From positions 977,383 to 1,041,382 of the forward strand of contig JACAXG010000008.1 in assembly GCA_018881555.1 (NCBI GenBank): a stretch of DNA of 64,000 nt, read 5' to 3'. Origin of the DNA: Amblyornis subalaris (lineage: Eukaryota; Chordata; Aves; Passeriformes; Ptilonorhynchidae). Each line of letters begins with the position of its first letter. Positions within the stretch are counted from its first letter, which is position 1. Shown here piece by piece: positions 1-10,723 of the stretch. The notes beneath the pieces are model-generated. The model had not been told where the DNA came from. It did not search any database and worked only from the letters and a program-made list of their open reading frames with translations. The position numbers were made by a program, and so were the translations under genes.

Positions 1-625
1 GGGTGCTGGTATCTGACTTACACAGTGCGGTGCAGGGGAGGTTGTGCTCCTGGGACAGGGGGTTGGTGGTGCAGCCAGCACAGCCACACCTGGGCAGCAC
101 CTGGGTAAGTGGTGAGCAGAAGAAGGGATAAATGCTCTCAGGATGTTCCATGTCCTCTGACATCTTCCTGGAGGAATGCAGGTTGGAGTAGCTGCTCTGT
201 CCAAATCACACAGTCCTGGCTTTCCTTTAGCTGCCCTCTCTCCACCCTTGAGCCACACCTAAGCTGGGGTTTGGGTACCACAACTTCAGCCAGATCGTTT
301 TCTCCATGTACAGGAAACCACATAAAGACAAAGAACTGATATGAGATGAGAACAACCTTTTAGGGTTTCAGGAGGCACAACGAAGCAGGGACAAGCTTAG
401 GCTTTTCCCCAGTTATTTCTCCCACTGGAAATCAGGGTTCTGGAAGGTGTCCCACACCAGCAGCAGCCAGTCCTGTCTCTGAGGACTCAAGACCTCATTG
501 CCTTGGCTAAAACATCTTATTTTCAAACAGATACCTGATAACCACGGCCTTGTGCCACAAACTCAGGGCAACAACACAAAGCCTTGGATGAAAAAAAACG
601 TGAAATGACATGAAGTGCAGAAATG
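1..625. other. Intron 6 (partial), unique sequence
   Basis: I recognise nothing in this stretch. It is non-repetitive sequence upstream (in + coordinates) of the minisatellite. Small reading frames are short and have no recognisable product. Confidence 0.6.
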
Positions 626-1079
626 GGTCAGTAGGTGANAGGGGGTCAGTAAGTGATNGAGGGGTCAGTAGGTGACCAGGGAGGGTCAGTAGGTGACTGA
701 GGGATGTCAGTAGATGACAGGGGGTCAGTAGGTGACTGAGTAGATGACAGGGGGGTCAGTAGGTGACAGGGGTGTCAGTAGGTGACGGGGGGGGTCCGTA
801 GGTGACGGGGGGGTCAGTAGGTGATGGGAGGGGTCAGTAGGTGACTGAGGGGTCAGTAGGTGACAGGGCTCTCAGTAGGTGACAGGGCTGTCAGCAGGTG
901 ACAGGGGGTCAGTAGGTGACCGGGGGGGTGTCAGCAGGTGACGGGGGGTCAGCAGGTGACAGGGGGTCAGTAGGTGACCAGGGGGGTGGCAGCAGGTGAC
1001 AGGGCTGTCAGCAGGTGATGGGGGTGTCAGTAGGTGACTGAGGGGTCAGTAAGTGACGGGAGGGGTCAGCAGGTGAGGG
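626..1079. repeat. Minisatellite, about 24 units of 16-20 bp, next to the exon 6 donor
   Basis: Degenerate tandem units share a core reading GTCAGTAGGTGAC on the + strand, separated by variable runs of G. I count about 24 units, roughly two thirds with AGTAGG and the rest with AGCAGG or small variants. In the sense of the gene (minus strand) the unit is GTCACCTACTGAC plus a C run. The array ends about 14 bp from the exon 6 boundary, so it begins almost at the start of intron 6. Two single n bases (639, 658) lie in the most distal units. Length variation between individuals is likely for such an array. Confidence 0.9.
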
Positions 1080-1093
1080 GTGTCCCGGCTCAC

Positions 1094-1294
1094 CGTTGAA
1101 GTTGACGCTGCGGATGTACTTGAGCAGGCGCTTGCCGCCCGCGTGCTCCATGTCGGGGCACAGCCCGGCGCTGTCGGCGCACAGGTCGCGGCTCATGTGG
1201 TGCAGCGCGTGGGCCATGGCGTACACGGCGTCGATCACGAACTGCACCTTCCCCTCCTGCTCGTACGGAGAGTCCTTCCCGATGCGCTCCTGCC
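1094..1294 (-). CDS. GRM7: mGlu7 exon 6: glutamate-contact lysine and disulfide loop
   Basis: This 201-nt exon enters and leaves in phase 1. The acceptor is TGTGTCCCGCAG|GGCAGG and the donor AACG|GTGAGC. It encodes [18 protein letters not shown], then [15 protein letters not shown], then [19 protein letters not shown] and [14 protein letters not shown]. The lysine in EQEGKVQF is the K407 equivalent, which binds the glutamate side-chain carboxylate. The cysteines of DLC and GLC are the C430/C437 disulfide pair. The last asparagine is the N458 equivalent, whose glycosylation sequon is completed in the next exon. 65 of 66 complete codons end in G or C. The second half of the exon, around the disulfide loop, differs at many positions from the mammalian protein I recall. 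The exon is flanked on both sides by minisatellites. Confidence 0.94.
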
Positions 1295-1301
1295 CTGCGG
1301 G

Positions 1302-1379
1302 ACACAGGGGACAGTCAGGGACGGCAGGGACAGCAGGGACAGCAGGGACGGCAGGGACAGCAGGGACAGCAGGGACAGT
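1302..1379. repeat. 9-bp minisatellite forming the exon 6 acceptor tract
   Basis: About eight near-perfect copies of a 9-bp unit (GGGACAGCA or GGGACGGCA on +) occupy the stretch immediately before the exon 6 acceptor. On the gene's strand this reads CTGTCCCTG repeated, a pyrimidine-rich run without AG. It is followed by CCCTGACTGTCCCC and then TGTGTCCCGCAG and the exon. The CTGAC adenine about 20 nt before the acceptor AG is a plausible branch point. Confidence 0.9.
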
Positions 1380-3237
1380 GCTCTGCTGGCACCAAACACC
1401 GGGGGATCCCCTCAGAGCTGAGCCTTGAGTCGATGCAATCAAACACTCTGAGTTAGCCCTTTAGGGATTAAAGCATAACCAAACCTCTGTCATTGCTACC
1501 AGAATCATCCACACTTCCTGCAAGTTATTCCACATGATCCAGAGAAACAAATCCTGCCCTGATCACCAACTTGAATCCCAACCCTACAGAGACCACCTTA
1601 GAGAGACAACTCCACACTCCATCCGCTCCCAAAGCTCGGCTGGGAAACAGGAAAGCATTTAAAATAAAGCACAGCTCGTATTTAAAGTCTGATGTTCTGC
1701 TCTGCTGCAAATCCCAGGCTCTAATTGAAAGTCAAAGCCAGATCAAGGGAAGGAACAGTCACTCCAGAGCTGTCACCAAAGGGGTGCTCCAGAGAACGGA
1801 GGAACACGCCGGCAATTANGGCACCTCGGGAAGCTCCGAGTGCTGGCATTACCCGTCCCCCCTGCTCCCCAGCCTGCAGAGGCTCCAACGTCCTGCAGAA
1901 TCCACTGATTGCCTTTAAAATACTGCAGCAGGAGGGAACTGAAGGAATCCCAAAGCTAATGCCATCCCAAGCGCAACGCGGGAACGCAGCGCTGTGGGAG
2001 TCGTTCCTGTGCTGGGAACCCCAAACCCGGGAGAGCTGCTCATCCCACAGGGCACAGCAGCAGAACACCTCAGGGAAGGGAGGGGTTTAGCAGATGCAAA
2101 ATGAGAACACAGGAATTAAATCACAGGCAGGCAAAAGAACTCAAGAGCAGCAACGAAAGAGGTGAATCTGAATATCTGGAGTTGCAGGCTTGTGCCTCAA
2201 ACCCCTCTGGCGCTCNGGCTGGAGGTGGAGGTGCAGCCACTGGTGGCCTTGGTGCTGTTCTGGTCACTGANCAGGTCAGGGGTGCTCTGCAAGCAGGATT
2301 TTCAGAGCCTGGAGCAAGGCACCACAGGCTGAGAATAAGGAATCCTTGATTTATTTCTTTCCCCTGAAATTGTCCACTAACCCCTTGTTTTACCTTGTCC
2401 AAGTATCACCTGCACGATTCCCCCTGTCCAGCTGCAAACTGTGGTCACACTGACCCATCTCCCCAGGGATCTGTGGGATGCAATTACAGCTGGGAAGTGC
2501 CCCGAGCTGCAGCACAAGTACAAGCTATTATTTTCTATTATTTTCCAGGGATGGAAACACCACATCCCACTTGTTGTACCTGCAGTATCCCACTTTTCCA
2601 ACCTCACACTGGCCTTGCTCACATTCCTGCAGTTCCTGCAGGGCTGGGAGCTGCCTGGAGCTCTCAGGAACCAGCCCCTGGAGTCATCCCTTGCAAACAT
2701 TTCAGATGTTCAATCAAAGTAAATGCTCCAAAGTGCTGGAGTGGGGAAAACTCCTTTGTTAATATCCTTAATTAGAAATAAGATGGGTGAATTTAAATTA
2801 GCTGATTGATCCCAATAAGGAAAGGAAATCAAGTTGTTAATGACAGTGAGCACTAATGATTTAACGGAGGCGAGGAGCCCATTTTCCTGCTGCTGCTCAG
2901 CTCACAGGTTTGGATGTCTCCTTCCTGCACTAACAAACAGCAGCTTTTCCAGCGCCACCATCCCATCCATGGCAGTGTGAGCTCTGCAAAGAGCCACCCC
3001 CAGGGACAGCCCAGGGCTCCTCCTTCCCTCGGGTGCTGTCCTAGTTTGGCCATCAGGCTGCATCATTCTCCGCCCAGTCTGGGAGCAAAGGCTTCCAGTT
3101 TTGGTTTCAGCTCAGGAGAAAAAGGCAGAGTCCAAAAAAATCCCTTTTTTCCCTTTTTGAGTGAAGATGCAGTAGACCAGAATTCCAAATAAGCACGGAG
3201 AGATCACCACCTTTTAACAGGAATTCTACAAGCACAA
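1380..3237. other. Intron 5, unique sequence
   Basis: No gene, RNA or repeat is recognised here. Mixed composition with a slightly AT-rich stretch near 2760-2870 and scattered single n bases. Confidence 0.6.
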
Positions 3238-3355
3238 AGAATCACGGAGTCCCTGAGGCTGGAAAAGCCCTCCAAGGTCACCGAGCCCAAGCGTTCCCCA
3301 GCACTGCCCAGGCCACCACTAACCCATGTCCAGGTACACCCACCAAAGAGGTTTA
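3238..3355 (-). mobile_element. CR1 LINE fragment, 3' end
   Basis: Begins AAGAATCACGGAGTCCCTGAG and continues with the 'ggctggaaaagccctccaag' type of CR1 3' end and the 'ccatgtccaggt' interior, read in reverse. The element lies in the same orientation as the gene. Confidence 0.75.
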
Positions 3356-3439
3356 CTTGGATATAAGCAAAGATACATCCCCCACATGAAAACCTCTGAT
3401 TATCTACACTTTCCTTCTTCTTTGGTTCCCCCTGTATTC

Positions 3440-3760
3440 ACCAAACTGCACCACTGATGTGTGACCTTCTCATCCTACTGAGAGCTGAGAGGGACTGTTC
3501 ACAGGGGGCTGGAGTGACATGGGNGAATGGCTGCAAACTGTCAAGGAGTAGCTTTAAATTAGATATTGGAAAGAAATTCTTGGCTGTGAGGGTGGGGAGG
3601 CCCTGGCACAGGTTACCCAGAGAAGCTGTGGNTGCCCCATCCCTGGAAGTGTCCAAGGCCAGGTTGGACGGGGCTTGGAGCACCCTGGGATAGTGGANGG
3701 CGGCAATGGATGGGCTTTACAGTCCCTCCCAACACAAACCATTCCATGATTCCATGATGG
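3440..3760 (+). mobile_element. CR1 LINE fragment, about 320 bp
   Basis: Typical CR1 3' portion: 'gaagctgtgg', 'ccctggaagtgtccaaggcc', 'ggcttggagcaccctggg', then 'tccctcccaacacaaaccat' and a short 'ccatgattccatga' 3' tail. Contains three single n bases. It lies head-to-head with the preceding CR1 fragment. Confidence 0.85.
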
Positions 3761-6700
3761 CTGAGACATCCTTTACCAAAACCCCTCAGTTTTAAACCCC
3801 AGCTGCTCTGGAAGCACTGAAATCCTGCAAACAATTGAGCAGAAAAAGCTGAAGGTTCCAGACAGCGAAGCTCCACGCAGGGGCCTTTTCATTACTCACT
3901 CCCCTCATTGATTACAGAACTTACCACNTTCGAAGCCCTGACAAGGAAAATGCCATTCAGTGGTTCCAGCTCAGCTCTGACCCAGCTGAGCAATGCACCA
4001 GGAACGGGTGCCAAGGGAGGTGGGTCTGGCATCGAGATGCTGCACACAAACAGCCCTGCTAAGCCACAGCGAGCTCCAGAAGCACGGCTGGGCAAACACA
4101 CAGNAGGAGCAAAACCTGGAGACATCTGTGAGGGGCACCTGAGCAAAACCCACTTGAAAAATCCCAGGAGCAATGTCACAGTGTCCAAATATAAAAGCAA
4201 TAAAGGTTTTTAAATCTTAATAGAATTTCCAAGAACAAGGATCCTTTCCTGTGCTGAAGCAGCCACTTAGTTGAGTATTAAACATCAACAATTGCGCACA
4301 ATAAACCCAGGTGTGGAGTCATGTAACTGCTCACCCAAAACATGCATGAATTTATAGAATGGGGAGTGTGCCGTCCTTCACCAAAACACAGGCTGTTACC
4401 TTTTAAAGAGATTTTATTGCAATTAGAAGTTTAACCCAAATCTGAACCAGCAAAGAACCTGCAAAGCAAATGTCATGATTTACGTGGTCAAATATCNTTC
4501 AGACCTCAAAAAAAAAAAAGCAAATATCCAAATGAATAGGCCTGGCTGACTGGAGTGTTCCCTCCAGTTTGTATCACCCTACTGCAGTTACCCACAGTAA
4601 CCAGAGAGCTGCAAATCAGGCCCAAAGTCCATTGTCAGGCAGGAATGAACCAAAAGTGATGGGCACCATTTTAATTCCAACTTCAACATTGTTGTGGGAA
4701 ATATTTCCCCATCTGAGGCTGAGCTGAAGAAGCCAGGCAGAAAGTTTTCCCACAGGCTCCAGGAACAGCTCCTGTATAANGGGAGTATAGAAATTCAATT
4801 ATTAATTACTGTGGAAGAGAAGGAAACTCTCCGAAGGCATTAAGCGCCTACAGATAAGAGCAGCAGGAGCAGTGCTGTGGGTGNCTCTGGCAAAGGGAAG
4901 GAGAGAACCCCCTGCACGGATGTGTCAGGACATCCTGGGGGTCTCAGGGAGGGAGGTTTGGAGAACCAACCTGAAACTCAGGTGTTGGGTGCAGCAAAAA
5001 ACCACGAGCCCCTGAGTGCTGCCAGACCAAAAGCATGGAAAGTAAATACAAACCCTCCTTGCACCATTTCTGCTCATCTTTGAGAAGAAGTGGCTTTTTT
5101 GTTGGGTGTTTTTTTAACTTGGAGATCTGCAGGAGCCACACAACAACATTATTTCCTTCAGGTAACACCTGAACACTCCAGCACAACGTGACTCCAGGAG
5201 AGCGCACTCCTGCCCACGGGTGCGCAGTGAGTACCTGGGGATGGCAGCACAAGCATGGAACACAAAAGCCATTTANTGACATGAGCATTTTTTGCTTCCA
5301 AAGGGCCTATTTGAAGGTGATGACAAATAATTTAACCCCCCCTTCCTACTCGAGTCTCGAGTGCTCATCATCCTGATTCCCGAGAGACGGAGCAGCCAGG
5401 TCCCTGCTTCAGGAGGAAAACAGAACAGGAAAAAAGCCCCAAACCCCGAGCGGTGGGAACACAGAGAGAAAGGGCTCCACTTGTTCCATCCCCTTCAGAT
5501 GACAGAAGTGAAATGCAGGTTTGAGGGCTCCTGGTCACACTTTTCATCCCCACGAAGGCGCCGCTGACACGTCCCTGGCAGAGAGGAGCAGACGGCAGCG
5601 CTCCTCACGTCCCCTTCTCTCAGCACCTCTCCTGCAGCACTCATTGTTATCAGCACACAGCGCAGGGATGTGTTAGGATGGATAAATAGCATCGCTAGGA
5701 CAATTTTTATGGCATATAATTCACTCAGACAGACATCAAAATCCCACTCCGTTGGTGCTCACACGAGATNAATTCAGACACTGCTTCTGTTCCTGAAGGA
5801 TTAGACACATTTTCAAAGGGTCTCACACAATAGTGCTGCTGAGAACCTGGTGATAGTCATCATTAACAAGAGATTTAATTTAAAGATTGTGGACTGCTCA
5901 TGGTATCAAACAGGCAGCTCAAATTTGCACAAGGTGGAATTCGGCAGCTGGGGAAGTGCTGGCAGAAAATATCCACTGTTCATGCACCTCCAGAGTGCTG
6001 GCCCTGGGAGCACAGGGACACCCAGGATACCACAGGCACAGCCAGCAGTGTGTAACTGTGGGAGTGCCCAGATCTGCCCCCAGCAGCTCTGAGACCTGCC
6101 CCAGTGCAGGGCTCTGTGCAGCCCCAGGGACCGTAGGGGGCACACCAGCCCCAACCCCACAGCTCCAGCCTCCACAGACAGGTCCCTACAGCCAGGGCTC
6201 TGCAGACCTCCTCCTGGGACACTCACGGTACAGGCACTGCACACACACGGGCTGGAAAGTCTGCAGGCTTCTCCACTTGAGCTCCTCCTGTGAAAGTAGC
6301 TGAGAACCAGAGCTCAAGAACAACCAATGATATGCCAGGGTAAATATTGTCATTTCGGGGAGCAGAGAGTGACAATGAGGCCCCTTTGCAGTGCAATTCC
6401 TGCACTGTCACCTGGCAAAGCCCTCCAGGACCCAGTGACAGCTCTGCAGTGACAGCGACCCCGGCCCAGCCTCAGCCACGAGATCCCATGGGAGACAAAA
6501 GCCTTTATCTCAGCACCATCCCTCGGTCCCCCTGGAACTTCCTGCGGAAAGCAGATGGGCTTCCAAATTCCTACTGCTCACCACACAAAGCATCGGACAG
6601 CACTTCAACCTGAGCTCCTTGCACACTCCTCTGGACCGGGATGTGCGGTCGGGAGCGCTGAGCTGCTCCCTGCGATCCTCAGGAGTTCCCGTTGGGAGCT

Positions 6701-7526
6701 CTTCCCACACCTCCCCGGAGCTCGGGAGCTCTGCTGCTCTCAGAGACCCAGGGCCTGCAGCCTCCTGCCTGTGCCACCAATACCAACCCCATTTCAGAAC
6801 AATGCTGCTGATCAGCCACAGCATTATTCCATCAGAGGGACACTCCGGCTCTCCCACTGGATACAACTCCAGGCAATGCTCTTCCTCAGGCACAACTTGC
6901 TCCAGGTGGGAGAAGAGGGAAGGGAGATGTCAGGGATGTCACTTGGTACACTCTGGAGCTGTGGCACGGCCCTTCAGTTCCACAGGGTGAGTTACTCCCC
7001 AACCCCAGATGTTTCTGCCCCATTTCCGCTGAGGAAGGATCACCACCACACCCACATCCCACAACACGGGCTGTGGGCAGCCCTAACGGTGACGTGAACA
7101 ATGAGGGCATCAGGCTCTGGCAGAAATGATCCTACAAATCTTTCAGCAGTTTTCAGCCAAACCCCAGCCTTTTGGGGAGACTCCAAATGCCGAATTTAAC
7201 AGCAGCGTGCTCCCAGTGGAAACTGTGCTGTTCCTGCACACAACATTCCCACTGCCCCCAAAATGGGGACCAAGAGNGGAGGAGATGAAGTTTGGGAAGT
7301 TTTCATCAATTTTCAATCAAAGTAAAGCAAATCCTCCCATGAACTGATTTCCTTTGATCACAGTTCAAGGCAATTATTCAACATAACACATTCCAACTGC
7401 TGATGGGAAAGATCTGAAGGAGAGGGAAGGGGAGGCCAGGGCAGGGTGGCCATCAGGTGACAGCACCGGCTGTGCCATCGGTGTCACAGAGGCACCTTGT
7501 GCCCAACCCTTCTCCGGGGTGTTCTA
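3761..7526. other. Intron 5, unique sequence
   Basis: No features recognised apart from a 12-bp poly-A at about 4508-4519. Open frames up to 180 codons on + (6555-7097) have no recognisable domain and no sign of being real genes. Confidence 0.6.
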
Positions 7527-7785
7527 GTCATGGAATCATGGAATCCTAGATNGGTTTGGGTTGCAAGGGATCTGAAAGATCACCCAGTGCCACCCCCTGC
7601 CATGGGCAGGGACACCTTCCACTATCCCAGGGTGCTCCAAGCCCTGTCCAGCCTGGCCTTGGACACTTCCAGGGAACCAGGGGCAGCCACAGCTTCTCTG
7701 GGCACCCTGTGCCAGAGCCTCACCACCCGCACAGCCAGGAATTCCTTCCTAAACTGTTGGGAAATATTCTCCATNTGAAACAAAC
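7527..7785 (-). mobile_element. CR1 LINE fragment, about 260 bp
   Basis: Starts with 'atcatggaatcctagat' and a 'gtttgggttgcaagggat' core. It runs through 'ccatgggcagggacacctt', 'ggccttggacacttccaggg' and 'agcttctctgggcaccctgt'. Reverse orientation, that is sense to GRM7. Its inner end is about 100 bp from exon 5. Confidence 0.88.
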
Positions 7786-7884
7786 TAGCGAAACACCCTC
7801 CAGCCACCCTGGACTCACATAAAAACATTCCTGGGTCCCACGGGGACTATTCCCGGAGCGCGAGGAGCTGAGGGGATGAGCTAC

Positions 7885-8025
7885 CTGTGCACTTGCGGTC
7901 AGTGTCCTCCTTCTTGGAGCCGGTGATGGTCAGCTTGCAGTTGAAGTTCTCCTCCCAGTACTCGGCAAACCACACGTTCCTCCTGTTGTTCTCCAGGGTG
8001 CGGGAGGTGAAATAGGTGTCGAACC
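7885..8025 (-). CDS. GRM7: mGlu7 exon 5: lobe 2 to lobe 1 crossover
   Basis: This 141-nt exon enters and leaves in phase 1. The acceptor is TGCTCTCCCCGCAG and the donor ACAG|GTAGCT. It encodes [19 protein letters not shown], then [12 protein letters not shown], then [16 protein letters not shown]. The two cysteines (C374 and C390 equivalents) form an intradomain disulfide in this family. The [11 protein letters not shown] stretch is the clearest mGlu7 signature in the window, since mGlu4 and mGlu8 differ here. In 42 of 46 complete codons the third base is G or C, yet the protein is almost identical to the mammalian one I recall (about two changes). Exon 5 therefore combines GC-rich codon use with strong protein conservation, a useful contrast to exons 3 and 6. 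Confidence 0.96.
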
Positions 8026-10591
8026 CTGCGGGGAGAGCACAGCTGGGCGCGGCTGCTCCACACGGGAGCTGCGGCCGGAGCACAAGCAGCGCCCACGCCT
8101 GCCCCGGCACCCAGCGCACGGCACCCTGCCCGCAGAGCTGTCGGGGCAACGAGGGCACCCACAGCTTCGCAGCAGCTGCGTCTGCAAGGAAAGGACTCTG
8201 GCCCTAATGCCAGCTGTAAGAGTGGGTAACGCAAATGTAAACCAGATTAATATACAGAGTTATAAGGAAAAAGCATGGATGAGATGTGTACCAATATGGA
8301 ATGGAAATAAATGATACGGTGCAGCTCATATTAGGCTGAGCTCAGGACAATTCATTTTGTCATCACCCTGCCCAGACCTCCAGAGGAGGCAGTTCCACCC
8401 CTCCAGGCTGTTCCCAGCACCTCTGTGCACANAAATTGCCTCTGGACCCACCAGCCATCACCACCTCCCACAACAACACTCATATCCTATTGCTCTCCCA
8501 CTGTACTCTGGGTTTTCCCTGGCAAATGAGATCTGCAGGAGGACAAATGTATTCGTGCCTGTCTCTGTGTGCTCACACACCAAGTCTTTTGTCATTTCTC
8601 TTGTCTTTTTTCTCTGTGTAGCTGGCAGAAGCTGTATCCACTCATCTGCTCAGAAGGAACAGCACTTGAAGTGACACAGCCAAGTGTTCTTGGCACAGAG
8701 CAAAGAAAGGTTTGTCACCTCNGCTCCAGAGGTGCCAAGAGCAAGCGATGCTGCTCCACCCCTCCAGCCCTGCCACAGGCTCCTGGCACCCCAAACCCCT
8801 GCTGATTTTTGCAGCTTTCCAAACCTAACTGTATCTTTCCCAACCCCTGCTGTCCCTCTGGAGCNAGGGGCTGTGCCTGTTCTCTTCAGAGAGGTTGGTC
8901 AGTCCTACAAGAAGCAGATGAGTTCCAGGGGTGGGACACTCCCCTCTGTCAGTGGTGCTGGAGTTCCTGCAGGGAGCCACACCAGAGCTCTGCTCACNGC
9001 CAGAGCCACAGAGCATTCCCCACATAACGTCCCAGAACTGCAGCCCCAGCTCAAGCCCAGTTACAAAAAGAGATTTTCCTTGTACTAAGAAAGCTGTTGA
9101 GGAATTCAAACTGCACAAATCTGACACCTGGCTAAGGCAGAGCCGTCGTACAGAGCACCTGAAAACGCAGGTGGCACCCAGAGGGGCTCAGAGCGGAATT
9201 ATCTGGCAGCCCCCAAGTGCAAACCCGTTTGAGATGGGAATCTCAGAGGATGTTTTTCCCATTCCTGGGTGTTCCAACCTGTTCTAGCACTGCAGAAGAG
9301 GGCGCAGGCACAGAAGCAAAGAGCTCTTACAGCCCAAACCATCCCTCCCCACTGCACCATCACCCAGGTCCTTTTGGGTTTGCAGTCAGAAATGATGCAA
9401 ATACATCTTCCTCTGAAAGAGGGAGAACGTTCCTGGCACTGTGGGCAATGATTTCCTCCCTGCTCTAGGTGGGTAAAGTGACACAAGCTGGCACAGCACA
9501 GGGTGGAACCGAGGGGAGGAAAACCATCTGGCACGGTTAAATTAGCGCAGCAATCCTGGCACCAGGGATAAAAATAGACAGCACAAACCCAGCTGTTTTA
9601 AAACTGGAAAGGAGACTGGGAATGGGGTCAATCCCTCTTCTCCTCTCGGCTCTGTGCACCAGTGACCCAGCTCTAACCTGTGCTTCCCCAGCGCTGACTC
9701 TGCTGCTCACGACTCTCATCCCAACCCACATCATCCCCAAACCCAACCAGAAACATGAGCACTGAGGCCTTCCAGGAACAGGCTGGGAGCAAATGAAAAT
9801 TTTACCTGCAGCCTCACGGAACAGGATCCAGTTCATTCAAATTAAAAGCAGGCCACTCCTACAACAGAGACACCAGGATGGTGCCAAGCCCTGAGGCCCA
9901 GCCCCACCGCAGTGATGCCATGCTGGGTAAGATAAAATTTCCTAAGGAAAATATTCACATGGATGGCTCAGAAGAATATTTAGGAAATTTTCTGGTTTTA
10001 GGTACACACAACCTAAACTTCTTTTCCTATAAACATGTGTATATTTGTTTTCCTCCTAATTAAAAGAGCATTTCAAAGGGGATATTCACTCCTAAGAGCT
10101 ACAGTATCCATATGGCTCAGAAAGAGAACCAATAAACTCCCACCTTGTGCCAAACTCACTGACCTCTGGGAAAAGTGCTCTATAACTTAATAACGTAAAA
10201 TCAATAAGTCTTGATAAAACTGTAATANAATTCCATATGAATTACTCTAAACCTTTACAGATTTAATAACAAATAATAACCTTCCCATTGATTTGTTTAA
10301 TGATCCCTCTGAATTCGCAAGGAGGAATATGGATCCCTATTAAAAAGGGAACGTTTTTTACCATTATTTCCTATTGATCAGGACAAGCAGGTGAGTGACA
10401 GTGGGACAGGTTCAGAGNTGGACAAATTCCTGTTAATTCCTTACAGGGGGTCAGTGCTGTGCAGCCACCCCTCCTGGCTGCACTGCAGATCTCAGGAATG
10501 CTGCTCCCACACAGCCAGGATCCTGGAGAACCCCTCCCAGTGGCATCACCAGGGCAACTGCCCTCCTTCCCAATGTACTTAGGAACAAGAA
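8026..10591. other. Intron 4, unique sequence
   Basis: Nothing recognised. Immediately next to exon 5 the sequence is GC-rich; it becomes AT-rich around 8220-8350 and again at 9925-10370. Confidence 0.6.
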
Positions 10592-10723
10592 CCATGGAAT
10601 GGTTTGGGTTGGAAGGGCCTTAAAGCCCTTCCANTGCCACCCCTGCCATGGGCAGGGACACCTTCCACTATCCCAGGTTGTTCCAAGCCCTGTCCAACCT
10701 GGCCTTGGACACTGCCAGGGATT
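10592..10723 (-). mobile_element. CR1 LINE fragment, about 130 bp
   Basis: Matches the CR1 3' end: 'atggaatggtttgggttgga', 'ccatgggcagggacacctt', 'tgtccaacctggccttggac'. Contains one n. Confidence 0.87.

Noticed and set aside
6555..7097. 180-codon open frame on the + strand in intron 5
   Set aside because: No recognisable motif; overlapping frames of similar length exist on both strands in this GC-rich stretch.
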